Assembly: GCA_030063045.1 (NCBI GenBank)
Contig: JAQSEB010000061.1
Location: forward strand, 62,001 to 126,000
From: Pratylenchus scribneri
Lineage: Eukaryota; Nematoda; Chromadorea; Rhabditida; Pratylenchidae
Direction: 5' to 3'
Length of the DNA: 64,000 nucleotides
Positions 11,774 to 24,654 of the stretch are shown piece by piece. The notes under the pieces are model-generated. The model was not told the origin of the DNA and did no database searches. It saw only the letters and a list, made by a program, of their open reading frames with translations. A program made the translations under genes and the position numbers. Position 1 is the first letter of the stretch; each line of letters begins with the position of its first letter.

Positions 11774-14700
11774 ATGACATTATTCGCCAAAACCAACATT
11801 ATTCTCGGCCGCCTTATATTCTTCATTATTTTATTGCTGGCCACAATTCTTGGTTCGAATTTGATTATAATAAAATTTCGAAAAATTTGAAATTATTTTA
11901 TAATTTCATATGAATAATTATTCGAAAATTCACTAAATATTGATTTAAAATTTTCTTATAGAATTTGTGGAAAATTTAATGGGGCACAATAAATGAATAA
12001 AAATATGGTTACTATTTTTTTGCAAAAAAAAACAGTTTTTGACTTCTAATAAATCAGAAACCGGTTTTGGACCATACAAACCTTATAACAATTTATAAAT
12101 CTCATCGTGACGCATCGGAGGGTATATAATTTGTCATGATTTTGCCAAAAATTGAGGAGTTTAAAACCAAAAAACTGAAAATATTAAACAGTTTAATACC
12201 CCCTAATTTTAAGCAAAATCAAGACTAATTATATTATATACCATTCGATGCGTCTATGTGATCTACAAATTGGTATAAGTTTTGTCTGGTCTAAAACCGG
12301 TTTCTGATTTATTAGAAGTCGAAAACTGTTTTTTCTGCAAAAAAAATATTTTCCTAAAAATATTTTATTGAAATAAAATTTAAGTCAAAATTATTCTATT
12401 AATAGAATATTTGACCAAAATAGTTACAAATATATTTCTTCCATCTTTTTAACAGCAATCAACATTATGATCATCCTTGTTTTTATTTGCATCAATCAAA
12501 TTGAAAAAATGGGGAAAAATCCCCTGAATATTCCATCGCCAGCCACCGTCAATCCAGAGGATTTTGCAAAATATAAAGTTCGTCTGGGGAAAATTCCACA
12601 ATAGAAAGGGGAAAAAAATTTTTTTGAAAATTAAACAAAAATAGAAATATGGGGGCAATTCTTACGAATTGGGGTCTCAAAAAATTTTTTTTTGTTAAAT
12701 TTTCAAAAATTGTTTTCAAAGTACTAATCTGACATCCAATTTTTATATATTACCATTTTGGTAAGAAAATGCTAACTTTTACCAAGAAAAATGCCAAAGG
12801 AGAACCAAGGTCAATTTTCAAAAAATTTTTTTATATAGTAATATTACGAGCGTTGGGATGCCGCTTCGCGGCATCCCAACGCTCGCTAAAACTTTTAAAA
12901 GATGAAAAGCTTAAAATTCTAACATCAGTTTCAATTCTATTTAAATGGAACAATGGAAAATAAAGATTCATGAACTATGATCATCAACTTAATTCATCCA
13001 GAAAATTCTCGATATTTCCAGGCATTTTTCAATTAATTCTCAAGTATTTTCGGCATTTTACCATTCATTCTCGACCATTCTCGGCTTTATACCCTTCATT
13101 CTCGACAATTCCCAGCTTTATAACCTTCATTCTCGACAATTCCCAGCTTTATACCCTTCATTCTCGACAATTCCCAGCTTTATACCCTTCATTCTCGACA
13201 ATTCCCAGCTTTATAACCTTCATTCTCGACAATTCCCAGCTTTATAACCTTCATTCTCGACAATTCCCAGCTTTATAACCTTCATTCTCGACAATTCCCA
13301 GCTTTATAACCTTCATTCTCGACAATTCCCAGCTTTATAACCTTCATTCTCGACAATTCCCAGCTTTATAACCTTCATTCTCGACAATTCCCAGCTTTAT
13401 ACCCTTCATTCTCGACAATTCCCAGCTTTATACCCTTCATTCTCGACAATTCCCAGCTTTATAACCTTCATTCTCGACAATTCCCAGCTTTATAACCTTC
13501 ATTCTCGACAATTCCCAGCTTTATACCCTTCATTCTCGACAATTCCCAGCTTTATAACCTTCATTCTCGACAATTCCCAGCTTTATAACCTTCATTCTCG
13601 ACAATTCCCAGCTTTATAACCTTCATTCTCGACAATTCCCAGCTTTATAACCTTCATTCTCGACAATTCCCAGCTTTATAACCTTCATTCTCGACAATTC
13701 CCAGCTTTATAACCTTCATTCTCGACCATTCCCGGTTTTATAGAATTCATTCTCGATAATTCCTTGCTTTATTCCCTTCATTCGCGACCATTCCCGGTTT
13801 TATACACTTCATTCTCGACAATTCATTCCCCGCTTTTTATGCTTTATTCTCGACCATTCCGGCTTTATACCCCTTATTATCGATTATTCCCGGCATTTTA
13901 TACCCCCAGTTTTATAGGTCATTCTTGAATCCAACCATGGCCATATCATATTCTTAGTTCATATTTTTGAGTTTGATTTCCTTCTCGTTCATGGCATTTC
14001 TGCATTTCCTCATTTTTCTATTAATTATCGGCTTTTTAAACCAAATCCCGATAAATTTACTAAATATTATCTTATTTAACTCATGAATGCCTTTTCCTCT
14101 CCATTCAAAATATTCTAACTTATTCCCGAGTTTACTATTACATTGTTCCAATGATTTAAATGTTTAAAATGTTTACGGGAGCGCCCGGTCGCCGCTGCGC
14201 GGCTCCCGGCCGCTCCCATTGGTTCAAAAATAATTATTTTTTGCTCATTTCGATATTTTCCATCTCATTTAATTAATTATCTCCATCATTACATAGCATT
14301 TTACAATTATTTATAAAATTTGGCATATATTTACAAAATTTTTTTTAATAATTCTCGGCTATTTCATTAACAATAATAAAATTTGTTTTTCTATATTTAA
14401 TTTCTCGAAATATTTTTAAAAATCTTTTTATTTCTATTTCCTTTTTTTCTTTATATTTTATGCTATAAACTCTTTTAGTTTATTTTTTCATTCCATCATT
14501 TATTTTTGGACAAAAAGTCCAAAATATATTTAAAAAACAAAACGCCAAAGTTAAAATATTCAAATGTCAATTTGTCCCGGAACTCTCCATTTAGTATATT
14601 TAGATAGCTCAATCAATGCGGTTCGACAAATTGAATTGAATGGTACAATTTTTTATTAGCTGATAAATATATTATGGACAAGTTTAAGGGCAAAATATCA

Positions 14701-17700
14701 TACCAAGAGGAATATTTCTTTCGGCTATAATTTGTCTATATAGTAATATAACGTGACGAAAATGGTCCCATTCAATTCAGCAGCTAGCCGAGCTGCGATG
14801 ATTGAGCTATAATATGCCTATATATATAAAATATTTTGTAAATTGACCTTGATCCCCCCCCCCCTTTGGCATTTTCTTAATAAAAGTTAGCATTTTCTTA
14901 CCAAAATGGTACGATATGACAAAATGGATGTCAGATTCGTGTTCTATGCATCCGAACTCCTAGAAAAACAATTTTTGAAAATTAAATACAAATATTTTTT
15001 GGGAGCCCAATTCGTAAGGATTGCCATTTACCGATAAGGCGATTCCACAAAAAAAATAATATTTTATATTTATTGGAAAATAAATACTAAAAAAATGATA
15101 TTAAATTAATTACTATTTATTTAATTTCATTATTAGAAATCTGGGCCATATTTATGACCAAAAAAGAAATTATCAAATTTTATTATATAAACGCTATGCC
15201 GTTTGAACTTTGAATGCCCATAAAAGTTCTCTAAAATTAATAAATTCTAATTTAAAAATTACTTAAACACATTGAAACTGATTTTTTGAACCATTTTATA
15301 AGCTATTTAAAGTTAACTATTTTTGGAGAGTTTTTAGGAAGCGTTTCATTCTTATAATATCTTTTTTTTTTGCTATGGCCATAATAGCAAGGACCAAATT
15401 AATGCAATGAAAGATTAAAAAATAAATTAATTTAAATAATATTTTTTATTTTAATATTTCTAAATAATATTTTATTTTAATATATTTCATTTTCAAACAA
15501 ATATTAAAATATTATTTTTATTTTTTTTGTGGACATAGCACCTATAAAGTTGAGGAAAATATTTTAAATTTGTTAATTAATTTGTCAGGCATATTCCAAC
15601 TTTGCGGATCGACTTCGAAATTCGATGGACTTTAGCCAAAATCCATGCGATAATTTCTACGAATATTCTTGCGGAAACTACGAAGGCGATGATGGCCAAT
15701 TCAAAAATTTGATGGTGGTCATTGACCAATTCAAAAATGAATCCTACATGAATGAGGAAAAGGTAAATTCATATTTATTTTCATATTCCTCTGAATTCAT
15801 TTAAATTCATTTAAATATTAAATTTACAGCTTCCATTGCCTGTCAAACAAGCCGGCAAATTATTCGCAAAATGTGTTGAGGCAAAAATTGATTGGGACAA
15901 AGAAGTGGGAAATGGCGAATGGTTGGAGGGAAAAATGAACAAGTTGGAGAATTTGTTGAATGTGCAATTCCCATTGCTCCATCCAAATTCGGTAGGACAG
16001 TCAATGAATATTGGGATAAAGAAATATTACCGTATAATCTCTTTTTAAAACCCCGTGGGGAATTATTATTCAACCCTTCAAAAATTGGGAAAATTAGAGG
16101 TTTAACTATTTAATTTATGAAAATTTTTGAACAAATTATAGCGGATTTTTCAGAGTTTTAGGGAACGAAGAAAATGCAAGAAAGAATTTTATAAATTCAC
16201 TCTATAAATAGCTATAAGTCCTCAAAAGTGGGGAATTATTAGAGAGTAGGGAATTAAGACTGTTTTCTTTAAAAATTCTCAGGAATATTAATTTTTATTT
16301 TAAATCATTATGTTTTTAATTATTTGTTTAAATTTTTCAATTCATTTTGGCTCATTAATAATTCATTTTAAAAGGAAATTCATTTTCCGAATGGGACGCA
16401 TTTCTCCGCAATTTTGGCCCATTTGAATAATGAAGAAAATTTGCCCACTTTTTTGACAATTTCAATTGAAACAAATTGGCAAAATCCTCACAGTCAACAG
16501 CAACCATATATTCTTGCCATTGATCAAGTCAATTTCAGCATTAATTCAGAATAAATAAATTATAATTTTTAGGCCACACTTACATTCCAAGAAGCATATT
16601 ATACACGAATTTGGGAGGATGAAAAAATCAAAAATGAAATTTTGGAATATATGATTTTAATTTTGTCAACTTATGCGGAATTTAAAGGCCACAAATTGGA
16701 AAGGGCAAAAATCGAGGAAGAAGCAAAGGCAATGCTCGAAATGGAAAACCAAATTGGGGCCAATTTGAATAGGCGAGAATATGAACGAAAGGAATATGAG
16801 AAAATGTACAATGGTGGGAAAATATTATTATAGAAAATAATCCTATATATAATTTTCCATGTCGACCGACACCAAACAAAATGGACATTTAAATTTTCGC
16901 GTTACCCGACCGACACCGACCGACACTAATAGCCAATAAGGGACAGTTAAATTTTCATCTTATTTAAGCGTTTTGTTTTTTAATTATTTTCAGGGATGCA
17001 TCTTTCTAAGGGTAATTTGGGACGCTGATCACGAATCTGACATTAGATTTTTGATTAGACATCATCTAATCTATGATTTTCAAAAAATTTTTGATTTTTT
17101 CCAAAAAAATTTACAATATTAAGAGAATAAGCAAAAATCACTAATATTATTTGTGAATAAAAGTTACATAAAACATTTTACAAATAAATTAGCATTAAAG
17201 CAAAGCAATACAGCATGAAATCAATCAACTTTTCTTAATTTTGGAAAGAATATTGAGATAAAAATGGTTAAAAATGTTACATAAGCAATATTAAATGAAT
17301 TGTAATTAAAAATGTACGACGGCCGCATGTTTGGCAAAATAATGGCTGGGATCAAAGGATTTCACGGTCTCGAAGAAATTGAATTGAATTTTCAGATGAA
17401 TTAATGTATGGAATAATTCAAAAGATTAAATAATTCTCAGAATACAGAACAAAATCAGAATAAGAATAAAATAAAGGTTCTTTCTTTTTTTGGGGTGGGG
17501 GCAACAAGAACTATAATATATAATAGGCTGATTAGGAAGATAATCCTGCAGATGATGAAGAAGATGATGAGGATGATGGAGATGAAGAAGATGAGGATAA
17601 TAATGATGATGAAGATGAGGTTAATGATGAGGATGAAGATGAGAATGAGAGGATGATGAAGATGAAAGGATGATGAAGATGATGATGAAGATGATGATGA

Positions 17701-20700
17701 AGATGAAGAAGGTAATGATGAGGATGATGATGAAGAAGGGGATGATGAAAATAAGGATGATGAGGATGAAGATGATGATGATGAAAAAGAGAATGAAGAT
17801 GAGAATGAGAAGATGACAACGAGAGGATAATGAAGATGATGATGATGATGAAGATGAAGATAAAGATGATGATGAAGATGACGATGATGAAGATGAGGAA
17901 GATGGTGAAGGGGATGATAAAAATGATGGAGATGGAGATGATGATGAAGACGAGAATGAAGATGATGATGAAGACGAGAATGAAGATGAGAATGATGATG
18001 ATGAAAATGAGAGGATAAGAAGATGAGGATGATGATGAAGATAAGTATAATGGTGAAGATGATGATGAGGAAGAAGATACGGATAATGATGAAGATGTGA
18101 GGATGAAGATGAGGAAGATGATGAGGATTGTGTAGAGGATGATGTGGATGATAATGAAGATGATGAGGATGATGAAGATGAGGATGATGATGAAGATGAA
18201 GAAGGTAATGATGAGGATGATGATGAAGAAGGGGATGATGAAAATAAGGATGATGAGGATGAAGATGATGATGATGAAAAAGAGAATGAAGATGAGAATG
18301 AAGATGAGAATGAAGATGAGAATGAGAAGATGACAATGAGAGGATAATGAAGATGAGGATGATGATGAAGATGAGGATAAAGATGATGATGAAGAAGATG
18401 AAGATAAGGATAATGATGAAGACGAGAATGAAGATGATGATGAAGACGAGAATGAAGATGAGAATGATGATGATGAAAATGAGAGGATAAGAAGATGAGG
18501 ATGATGATGAAGATGATTAAGATAAGGATAATGGTGAAGATGATGATGAGGAAGAAGATACGGATAATGATGAAGATGTGATGATGAAGATGAGGAAGAT
18601 GATGAGGATTGTGTAGAGGATGATGCGGATGATGATGAAGATGATGAGGATGATGAAGATGAGGATAATGATGATGATGAAGAATGGTGAATGGGATGAT
18701 GAAGATGTTGATGAAGACGAGAATGAAAATGAAAATGATCATGAGAATGAAATGATGAAGATGAGAATGAGAGGATAATGAAGATGAGGATGATTACGAA
18801 GATGAAGATGAGGATAATGATGATGATGAAGAAGATGATGAAGATGAGGATAATGATATGATGAAGATGAGGAAGATTATGAGGATGGTGAAGGGGATGA
18901 TGAGGATGATGATGAAGACGAGAATGATGATGAGAATGAGAGGATGAAGATGAAGATGAAAATGAAATAATAATGAAGATGTGGATGAGAGGATGATGAA
19001 GATGAGTAGAGGATGATGATGTAGAAGGTAATGTTGAGGATGATGATGAAGAAGGGGATGATGAAGATAAGGATGATGATGATGAAGATGACGATGAAAA
19101 TTATATGAAGAAGGCCATCATCATCTTCTTAATCATCCTATTATATATTCTAGGTCTTGCCCCTTGCTGATAATCTTCCTGCTGCCCCCCCCCCCCAAAA
19201 TGTAGCAAAATCAGAATTTAAAAATAAGAAAAAATCAGAATTCAGAACAAAATCAGAATTAAAAATAAACGTTTTGCATATTTAGCATGATTGTTTTTGA
19301 TTATTGTGTCTAGCTCAGGAGTTCGCCCTACGGGTCACTGAATTTTTCGAAATTTGAACTAATGAATAAAAAAATTTTTTTGATTTGGAAAGAATGAAAA
19401 ATGGATATTTTTATTTTTCAAATTCGTTTTGTGAAAAATGGAATAAACAGGCTGCGCTATGTAGCTGTTATTTATTTCATATTTCCTTTTTCTTTTCGAC
19501 TTTGAATAAATTTCACAATAATGGATAGGATAAAAGAAATAAAAATTCTGGGCAAATGCATGTGCAAAATATTTTTTCATAATAAATTTCATTTCCATTT
19601 ACAAAGAATGAATAATCAAGTATCAATCGGATGTGGACTATTTTTAATAAAAGATTTCAATATTACTATTATCCCCATAAAATATACAAAACCATACTTG
19701 GCGGTTTATAATATTTCACTTTTTTTTCTTACCATTTTGAAGGCATTTCTTATAACGAATTGGGGTCCTGCTAAAATTATTTTTCATAAATTTTTTTCTT
19801 CCGGTTTTAGATTATGTTGAGCACTAATTTGACATTTATTTTTAATTAAATCTTTCCGGAAAAAGCCAAAATTAATTTTTCCACTTAAAACTTTATGTAA
19901 AATAAGTGGAAAATATTTTTAACGGAAAACAATCCGTTGCCTATAGGCTAAATTATGAAAAAATATATAATCATAATTCATAATCATTCTCAAAACCTGA
20001 AACCCTAAATAGCCATTTTTTGAAAAATTTTAGGGACTCATTTCATACAAGGATTGCCATTTTGAATAAAATATTCATTAGCCGCGACTCATGATCTATC
20101 TCAGTTAAATGACTTTTCATTTATTGATTGCAATATTTAAACCGTTTTTAGATTTTTTATAACTGCCAATTATTTTCAACATTTTAATTAATGGCCAAAT
20201 CAAATGCTCAAAAATGCAAAGAGTACAGGGAGAGGCAAAAGCAAAAAAATGAAGCCGAATACCGCGAAAAGAGTAAGTATTTTTAGTAATTTGTTTGTTC
20301 ATTCAAATAGTAAAAGGCTAAATCATAAAATGACCAAAAAATTCCCACTTCTAAATATATTCCTAATTAATCTTCATATTTTTCGAAATAAATTTTTTCT
20401 TATTTTTAAGAATATATATCCTCTTTTATTTTCATTGTTTACAAACGATATTTAAATTAATTTTATAAGAAAATATAAAGCATATGAATATTTTTATCTG
20501 GTATATATATTAACTCAGATATAATTTTCAAATCTTATAAAATAAATGATTATAATTTAATAAAGATGCACGGAAATGTCGCAAATATAGGGAAGAACAG
20601 CATAAGCTTCACCAGGAAATGCCACCACCAACAATTTATCTGGCCTGTGGACGTTTTGGTCGCATTGAAGTACTCGAGCGTCGCTATCCGGATTTGCTCG

Positions 20701-23700
20701 ATGATGGTTATTTTTGCTATACGCATGACTGGGAAAAGTGCGAAATTGAAGGGCTCCTTGATGGAAGACTTCAATGCAAGATTTGTAAAGAGAAACACTG
20801 GAAGCGTGGATGGCCAAAAGAATGGCGACTTCAAGAAAAAACGAAAGCTTGAATAAAGACGATATTTGATATGAAAATTTTATTAAATATTGATGATTTG
20901 ATTAAAATATTGATTTTATAAATCAAATTTTATAAAATAATTTCTTAAATTATTATTTCTTTATTTTTTTTTGAGGGTTGCAATTTTATATTTCTAGACT
21001 TAACTCATAATTTTATAATATGTTAATTTGGGAGGGGTGCGGCTTTTTTTTGCCGAGAGATTTGGGTTCTTTTGCCGAGAGATCAGTTTTTTGATTATAA
21101 CTCGATCCTAGACCCTCAAACCTCTTACCCATTTTGTTGAGCTCATCGAGACGCGTCGATTGATGTATAATTTGTCGGGGTTTGGCCAATAAAGGTATTA
21201 AACCGTTTAAACCCTATTTTGGTTTTTGATTTTTAACTGATGACCAGCCCTGATAAGTAGAGTATGAAAACAAAAGATTTTAGAGTGTAGAAGAGATGAA
21301 TGGGAGGATGAGAGGAGATAAATTGAATGAAGAGAAGATGCTAGGATGGATAACAGAAATTCTAGATGGCGACAATGAACCATTAGCATAAAATTTTTCA
21401 TTTGTTATTATTTTTTTATTTTATTTAATTTCTTTATGATTAATTCAAAAAGTAACTAGCTAGGGTCGCGCGCGATAGCGCGCGAGCCTGAGCTAGTTTA
21501 TATTAAAATTCATTGTTTTTGCAGTGTTCACTGCAGAGGAAGCCAATGGAATTTCGGCACATTTAAATTTTGAGGAACTTGTTCGAAATTCAGTGCCCAA
21601 AAATGTGAACATGAAAAGGGTGGACAAATTCATGGTCATGGAGCCATCGGCAATTGGCAAAATAATGGATTATATTTTCAATTCAGGCCAAGTCATTAAT
21701 TAATGATAATGGGGGAATATATTTGTGGCATAGGAAGAGATTGAATTAAAATAAATTTTTTTTTTGGTAATTAAGCCAAATTAAGCGTTTGACCATTTTT
21801 CACCGAAAAAATCATTTAAAACATTTCAATCATGTTTCAGCTAGTTTAAACTTTTGAAATGAATTTTAAAGAATTTCCAAGAAACCAAAACTGAAAAACA
21901 TCACAAGAATTTTTGCTCAATCCTATTTAAATTGCCGAAAACCGATTTGGATACTTTTTTTCGGTGAAATGCACTAGAACCGCCAAATGAAGGCCAAAAA
22001 ACCAATTTGTTTAATAATTCCAAAAAAGAATTTAACCACAAATATTTGGGTCCGAAAATGATTTAAAAAAACAATATTTCAGGTCCAACCTCGCACCATT
22101 TTCAATTACTTTTTCTATCGCCTTTTATTCGCCAACATTCAATATTTGCCAACAAAAGATAAATTGACAAAATTGCCGGCGGCAACCAATTTTAATTTGG
22201 GTCTTCCCGGATTGCCTCGGCGAACATTCTATTTCGATTTGGAATCGCCAGAACAATTGGTTATGGAAGAATGCGCCAATGAAAATGCCGAACTATTTCC
22301 TTGGGCCAATGGACGGGTATATTTGGATGCAAAATTGCCAACAAAAGAAGAAAGGCAAAAATTGCGCACCAACATTCGTTCGATTGTTGCCGCAGTTTTG
22401 GACGCATTTCGAGTTTGTGAATATTCCCCATAAATGTTTGAAATTAACATTTTTCACAGTCGATGATATCCCAATTGGATTGGATGAGTGAAAGGACAAA
22501 AATGACAGCCTATGACAAAATAGACAATTTAATAATAAATATTGGATGGCCAGAATTGGTGGAAAATGATGAATTATTGGCCAAATATTATGCCGAATTG
22601 CAATGGAATGATGGACTCACATATACACAAATGGTAAAATATATAAATTAATTATAATTAAATAATGGAAAATAAAGGAATAATTTTTTTAATGATAATT
22701 GAATTACCTAAAATTATTCCACTCGATTTATTCCCCATTTGTTCATGCCAATATCAAATTAATAATTAAATTTAAGGTGAATTTATTGCAAAAACATCAG
22801 CAACATATTTTATTTAACCAATTATTCTTGGCCAATGATACGGATCGAAGTGACTTCGGCGGGGAGTCGCCGAGTACTGTGGATGCTTGGTATCAGGTTG
22901 AATTTCAAATTTGTTTTTGGAAATTTAATTATAGCCCTTTAAGCCTTATCTTAATTCAATCACATTCACTCTGGGCTATTTGGAAACGTCTTATGATCCC
23001 AATTTTCCTGCATCTGTCAATTTTGGTAGATTTGGAATAATTGCTGGCCACGAACTAATCCATGGATTTGGTAAATTTTATTATTATTACATTTTCTTTA
23101 AATTTTTGTGCAAAAACCGTTAAATTTTAAATAATATAAAAATTCGTAATTAAATAATGTAAAATATTTTTTTGCCACTAAAATTTCTCTTTTTGTCAAT
23201 AAAAATGCTTTTTTGGCACTAAAACAGTTTTTGACTTATATAAAATATACCAATCGACGCGTCTCGATGTTATCTACAAAATGATAAAGGTTTGTAGGGT
23301 ATAAAACCGGTTTTTGATTTATTTAAGTCAAAAACTGTTTTAGTGCCAAAAAATAGTAACCATATTATAAATAGAAATTTGGTAAATATTTTCATAAAAA
23401 AAGTAATTCGCAATTTCTGGTTTTTGAAGATGATCAAGGCATCCAATGGGATGGGACTGGAGTGCTCACAAATTGGATGGACAAGGACAGCCAAAATGGA
23501 TTCGATGAAATGGCCAAATGTGTTGTGAATCAATACAATCAATTTGAGCCTCAATTTGAGCCAATGAAAGGCCTCACAATCGATGGGAATAAGACACTAG
23601 GCGAGAATATTGCAGACAGTGGAGGTGAATAATAAAATTATGAATTCATATTTGAATTAATTTTGTCCTAGGGATTCGTGCCGCATTCAAAGCATTTCGA

Positions 23701-24094
23701 ACACATTTGGCTTTAAATGGGCCAGATCCACGGCTGCCTGATGGCAAACTTAAAATGCTCAACCATGATCAGCTATTTTTCCTTAGTTTTGTGGAAGTAA
23801 GAAAAATAATTTCTGTGAAATTTTAAAATAATTAATAAATATTTATAAAATAATAAATAAAATATAATTAAAAGCCAATCCAACATCCGTATATTTCAGG
23901 AATACTGCGGAGGCGGTGAAGGTGATTTGAAAAAATTATTATTTGACGACCATTCCCCGACCAAATATCATGTGCTTGGCTCCATTCAAAATTTCCCCGC
24001 CTTTCGTGATGCATTTAATTGCCCAATTGGTACAGTTTATGGACCGGAGAAACATTGCGAAGTTTGGGAAACGAAAAGTAAACCTACAAAGTGA
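11774..24094 (+). CDS. Neprilysin-like M13 zinc metalloendopeptidase (14 exons)
   Basis: Type II membrane peptidase that cleaves small peptides outside the cell. Exons: 11774-11852, 12456-12577, 15589-15762, 15830-15991, 16375-16527, 16573-16813, 21525-21691, 22083-22412, 22460-22633, 22777-22896, 22944-23070, 23430-23624, 23672-23796, 23900-24094; in phase throughout, about 787 aa. Exon 1 has a short cytoplasmic end and a signal-anchor helix (LIFFIILLLATILG). Exon 3 has the family start SMDFSQNPCDNFYEYSCG. Zinc site GHELIHGF (His610, Glu611, His614) and ENIADSGG (Glu675, Asp679) are intact, and the C-terminal CEVW is present. Oddity: the substrate-binding N-A-[FY]-Y motif reads DAWY (Asp570). 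The N-terminal half is diverged. Introns carry several mobile elements and a nested gene. The start follows TTTGATTATTTAG, a likely trans-splice acceptor. Confidence 0.95.
12022..12338. mobile_element. MITE with TIR GCAAAAAA(A)CAGTTTTTGACTT-type ends
   Basis: The left arm (AACAGTTTTTGACTTCTAAT, AAATCAGAAACCGGTTTTGG) and right arm (CCGGTTTCTGATTTATTAG, AAGTCGAAAACTGTTTT) are inverted copies of about 70 bp. The interior has TATATAATTTGTCATG-type motifs shared with other repeats in the window. It lies in neprilysin intron 1. A related 133-bp copy is at 23215-23347. Confidence 0.8.
12848..12886. repeat. Perfect GC-rich hairpin
   Basis: Stem GAGCGTTGGGATGCCGC, loop TTC, then the exact reverse complement. 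Very GC-rich against an AT-rich background. Confidence 0.9.
13085..13740. repeat. 31-bp minisatellite, about 21 units
   Basis: Unit reads CTTCATTCTCGACAATTCCC then AGCTTTATAAC; the last bases alternate between ATAAC and ATACC among units. Edge units (13010-13085 and 13740-13900) are degenerate. The plus-strand frame at 12970-13278 is only this repeat. Confidence 0.95.
17532..19105. repeat. GAT/GAA-rich imperfect trinucleotide tract (1.6 kb)
   Basis: Almost pure GATGATGAAGATGAG-type sequence, including a roughly 450-bp segment repeated twice (compare 17700-18140 with 18190-18610). Both ends are flanked by inverted motifs: about TATAATATATAATAGG at 17513-17528 and CCTATTATATATTCTAGG at 19137-19154, with G-rich and C-rich runs outside. 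Long frames on both strands (Ser/His-rich or Asp/Glu/Met-rich) follow from the triplet repeat and lack introns, starts or conserved domains, so I do not call genes here. Confidence 0.93.
20191..20852 (+). CDS. Small basic Cys-containing protein nested in a neprilysin intron
   Basis: Two exons, 20191-20272 and 20566-20852, joined by a strong GTAAGT donor and in phase, give about 122 aa. The N-terminus is a duplicated basic module (QKCKEYRERQKQ and RKCRKYREEQHK), which could bind nucleic acid or form a helix. The C-terminal part has scattered Cys and His (a lone ACG, CYTHDWEKC and LQCKICKEKHWKRGWPKEW) that may chelate zinc. It is on the same strand as the host gene, so it might instead be an alternative exon, but it has its own ATG and stop and neither exon is needed for the neprilysin phase. 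I do not recognise the family. Confidence 0.55.
21450..21496. repeat. GC-rich hairpin just upstream of neprilysin exon 7
   Basis: Outer arms AACTAGCT/AGCTAGTT enclose an inner stem CGCGCGC GATA GCGCGCG. It lies about 30 bases before the exon 7 acceptor. Confidence 0.85.
23215..23347. mobile_element. Short MITE, 133 bp
   Basis: Ends GGCACTAAAACAGTTTTTGA and its reverse complement. The interior has GACGCGTC and an ACCGGTTTTTGATTT block shared with the element at 12022-12338. It lies in neprilysin intron 11. Confidence 0.8.
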
Positions 24095-24654
24095 AATTTG
24101 AATAATTAAAAATTCCTATTCCACTTATTGACATCTTTAATTCATTCTTAAATTTTTGCCAAAATAATTTTTGCCTTATGCTGTTTGTTGGAAAATATAT
24201 TATTTAAAAAAACTTTCACTTGATTTATATTCGTAACGTCACATTATAATGTGGGTGAATCAGTAGCAACTAGCAATAGAAGGGAATTAATTCGATGTAT
24301 CATATCCATTTTTTCACTCAAAAAAATATTTGCTTGTTCGAGTGAATCCGCCTCAACGGACCAGTTCGGATCCTCTGATAGATTCGTTCAGGGTCCCATG
24401 GATGATCCCTCCGACGGAATCCAACAATAATTTATGATGGCAAATAGCCATCTGCTGGGGTGTGATAAAATAACTGATAAGATAAGAATTCTGCGAAATG
24501 GAAGTCAACTTTTGGAAGTTTGCTTTAAAGAACTTGCATTCAATTTGTATTTTCGGTTTCCACAATAATAATAATTTTATTATTATAAAAATGATAAAAA
24601 ATTAAATATAAAATATTAATAGAATTCTTTAAGTGAATTTTTTGTGGGGGCATT
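24095..24654. other. Convergent 3' region between neprilysin (+) and vps-18 (-)
   Basis: 560 bases separating the two stop codons. AT-rich; no gene seen. The segment 24560-24650 next to the vps-18 stop resembles the flanks near 9250-9320 and 5860-5935. Confidence 0.5.

Larger units (their letters stand above)
12654..15026. mobile_element. 2.4-kb TIR element (GGCAATtC.TACGAATTGGG ends) carrying a minisatellite and GC-rich hairpins
   Basis: The left end (12654-12850) and right end (14730-15026) are inverted copies for about 200 bp: GGCAATTCTTACGAATTGGG against CCCAATTCGTAAGGATTGCC, then matching blocks including TTTTGGTAAGAAAATGCTAA, and a TATATAGTAATAT.ACG block at the inner edge. The interior contains a perfect GC hairpin at 12848-12886, a 31-bp minisatellite (13085-13740) and a second GC-rich hairpin at 14176-14216. 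No transposase frame. It sits in neprilysin intron 2. A smaller relative is at 32851-33685. Confidence 0.82.
16814..21524. other. Neprilysin intron 6 (4.7 kb)
   Basis: Large intron between exon 6 (donor G|GTGGGA) and exon 7 (acceptor TTTTTGCAG). It holds short ACCGACCGACAC-type repeats (16860-16930), the GAT-rich tract, a nested small gene (20191-20852), a partial MITE near 21060-21240 and a GC-rich hairpin at 21450-21496. Confidence 0.8.

Noticed and set aside
12970..13278. Plus frame with FSTIPSFITF repeats
   Set aside because: Translation of the 31-bp minisatellite inside a mobile element.
13085..13740. CRISPR-like array
   Set aside because: Units are contiguous with no unique spacers, and the host is a eukaryote.
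17455..18742. Long Ser/His-rich (-) and Asp/Glu-rich (+) open frames
   Set aside because: They come entirely from GAT/GAA triplet repeats, are open in several frames at once and have no conserved domain or splice context.
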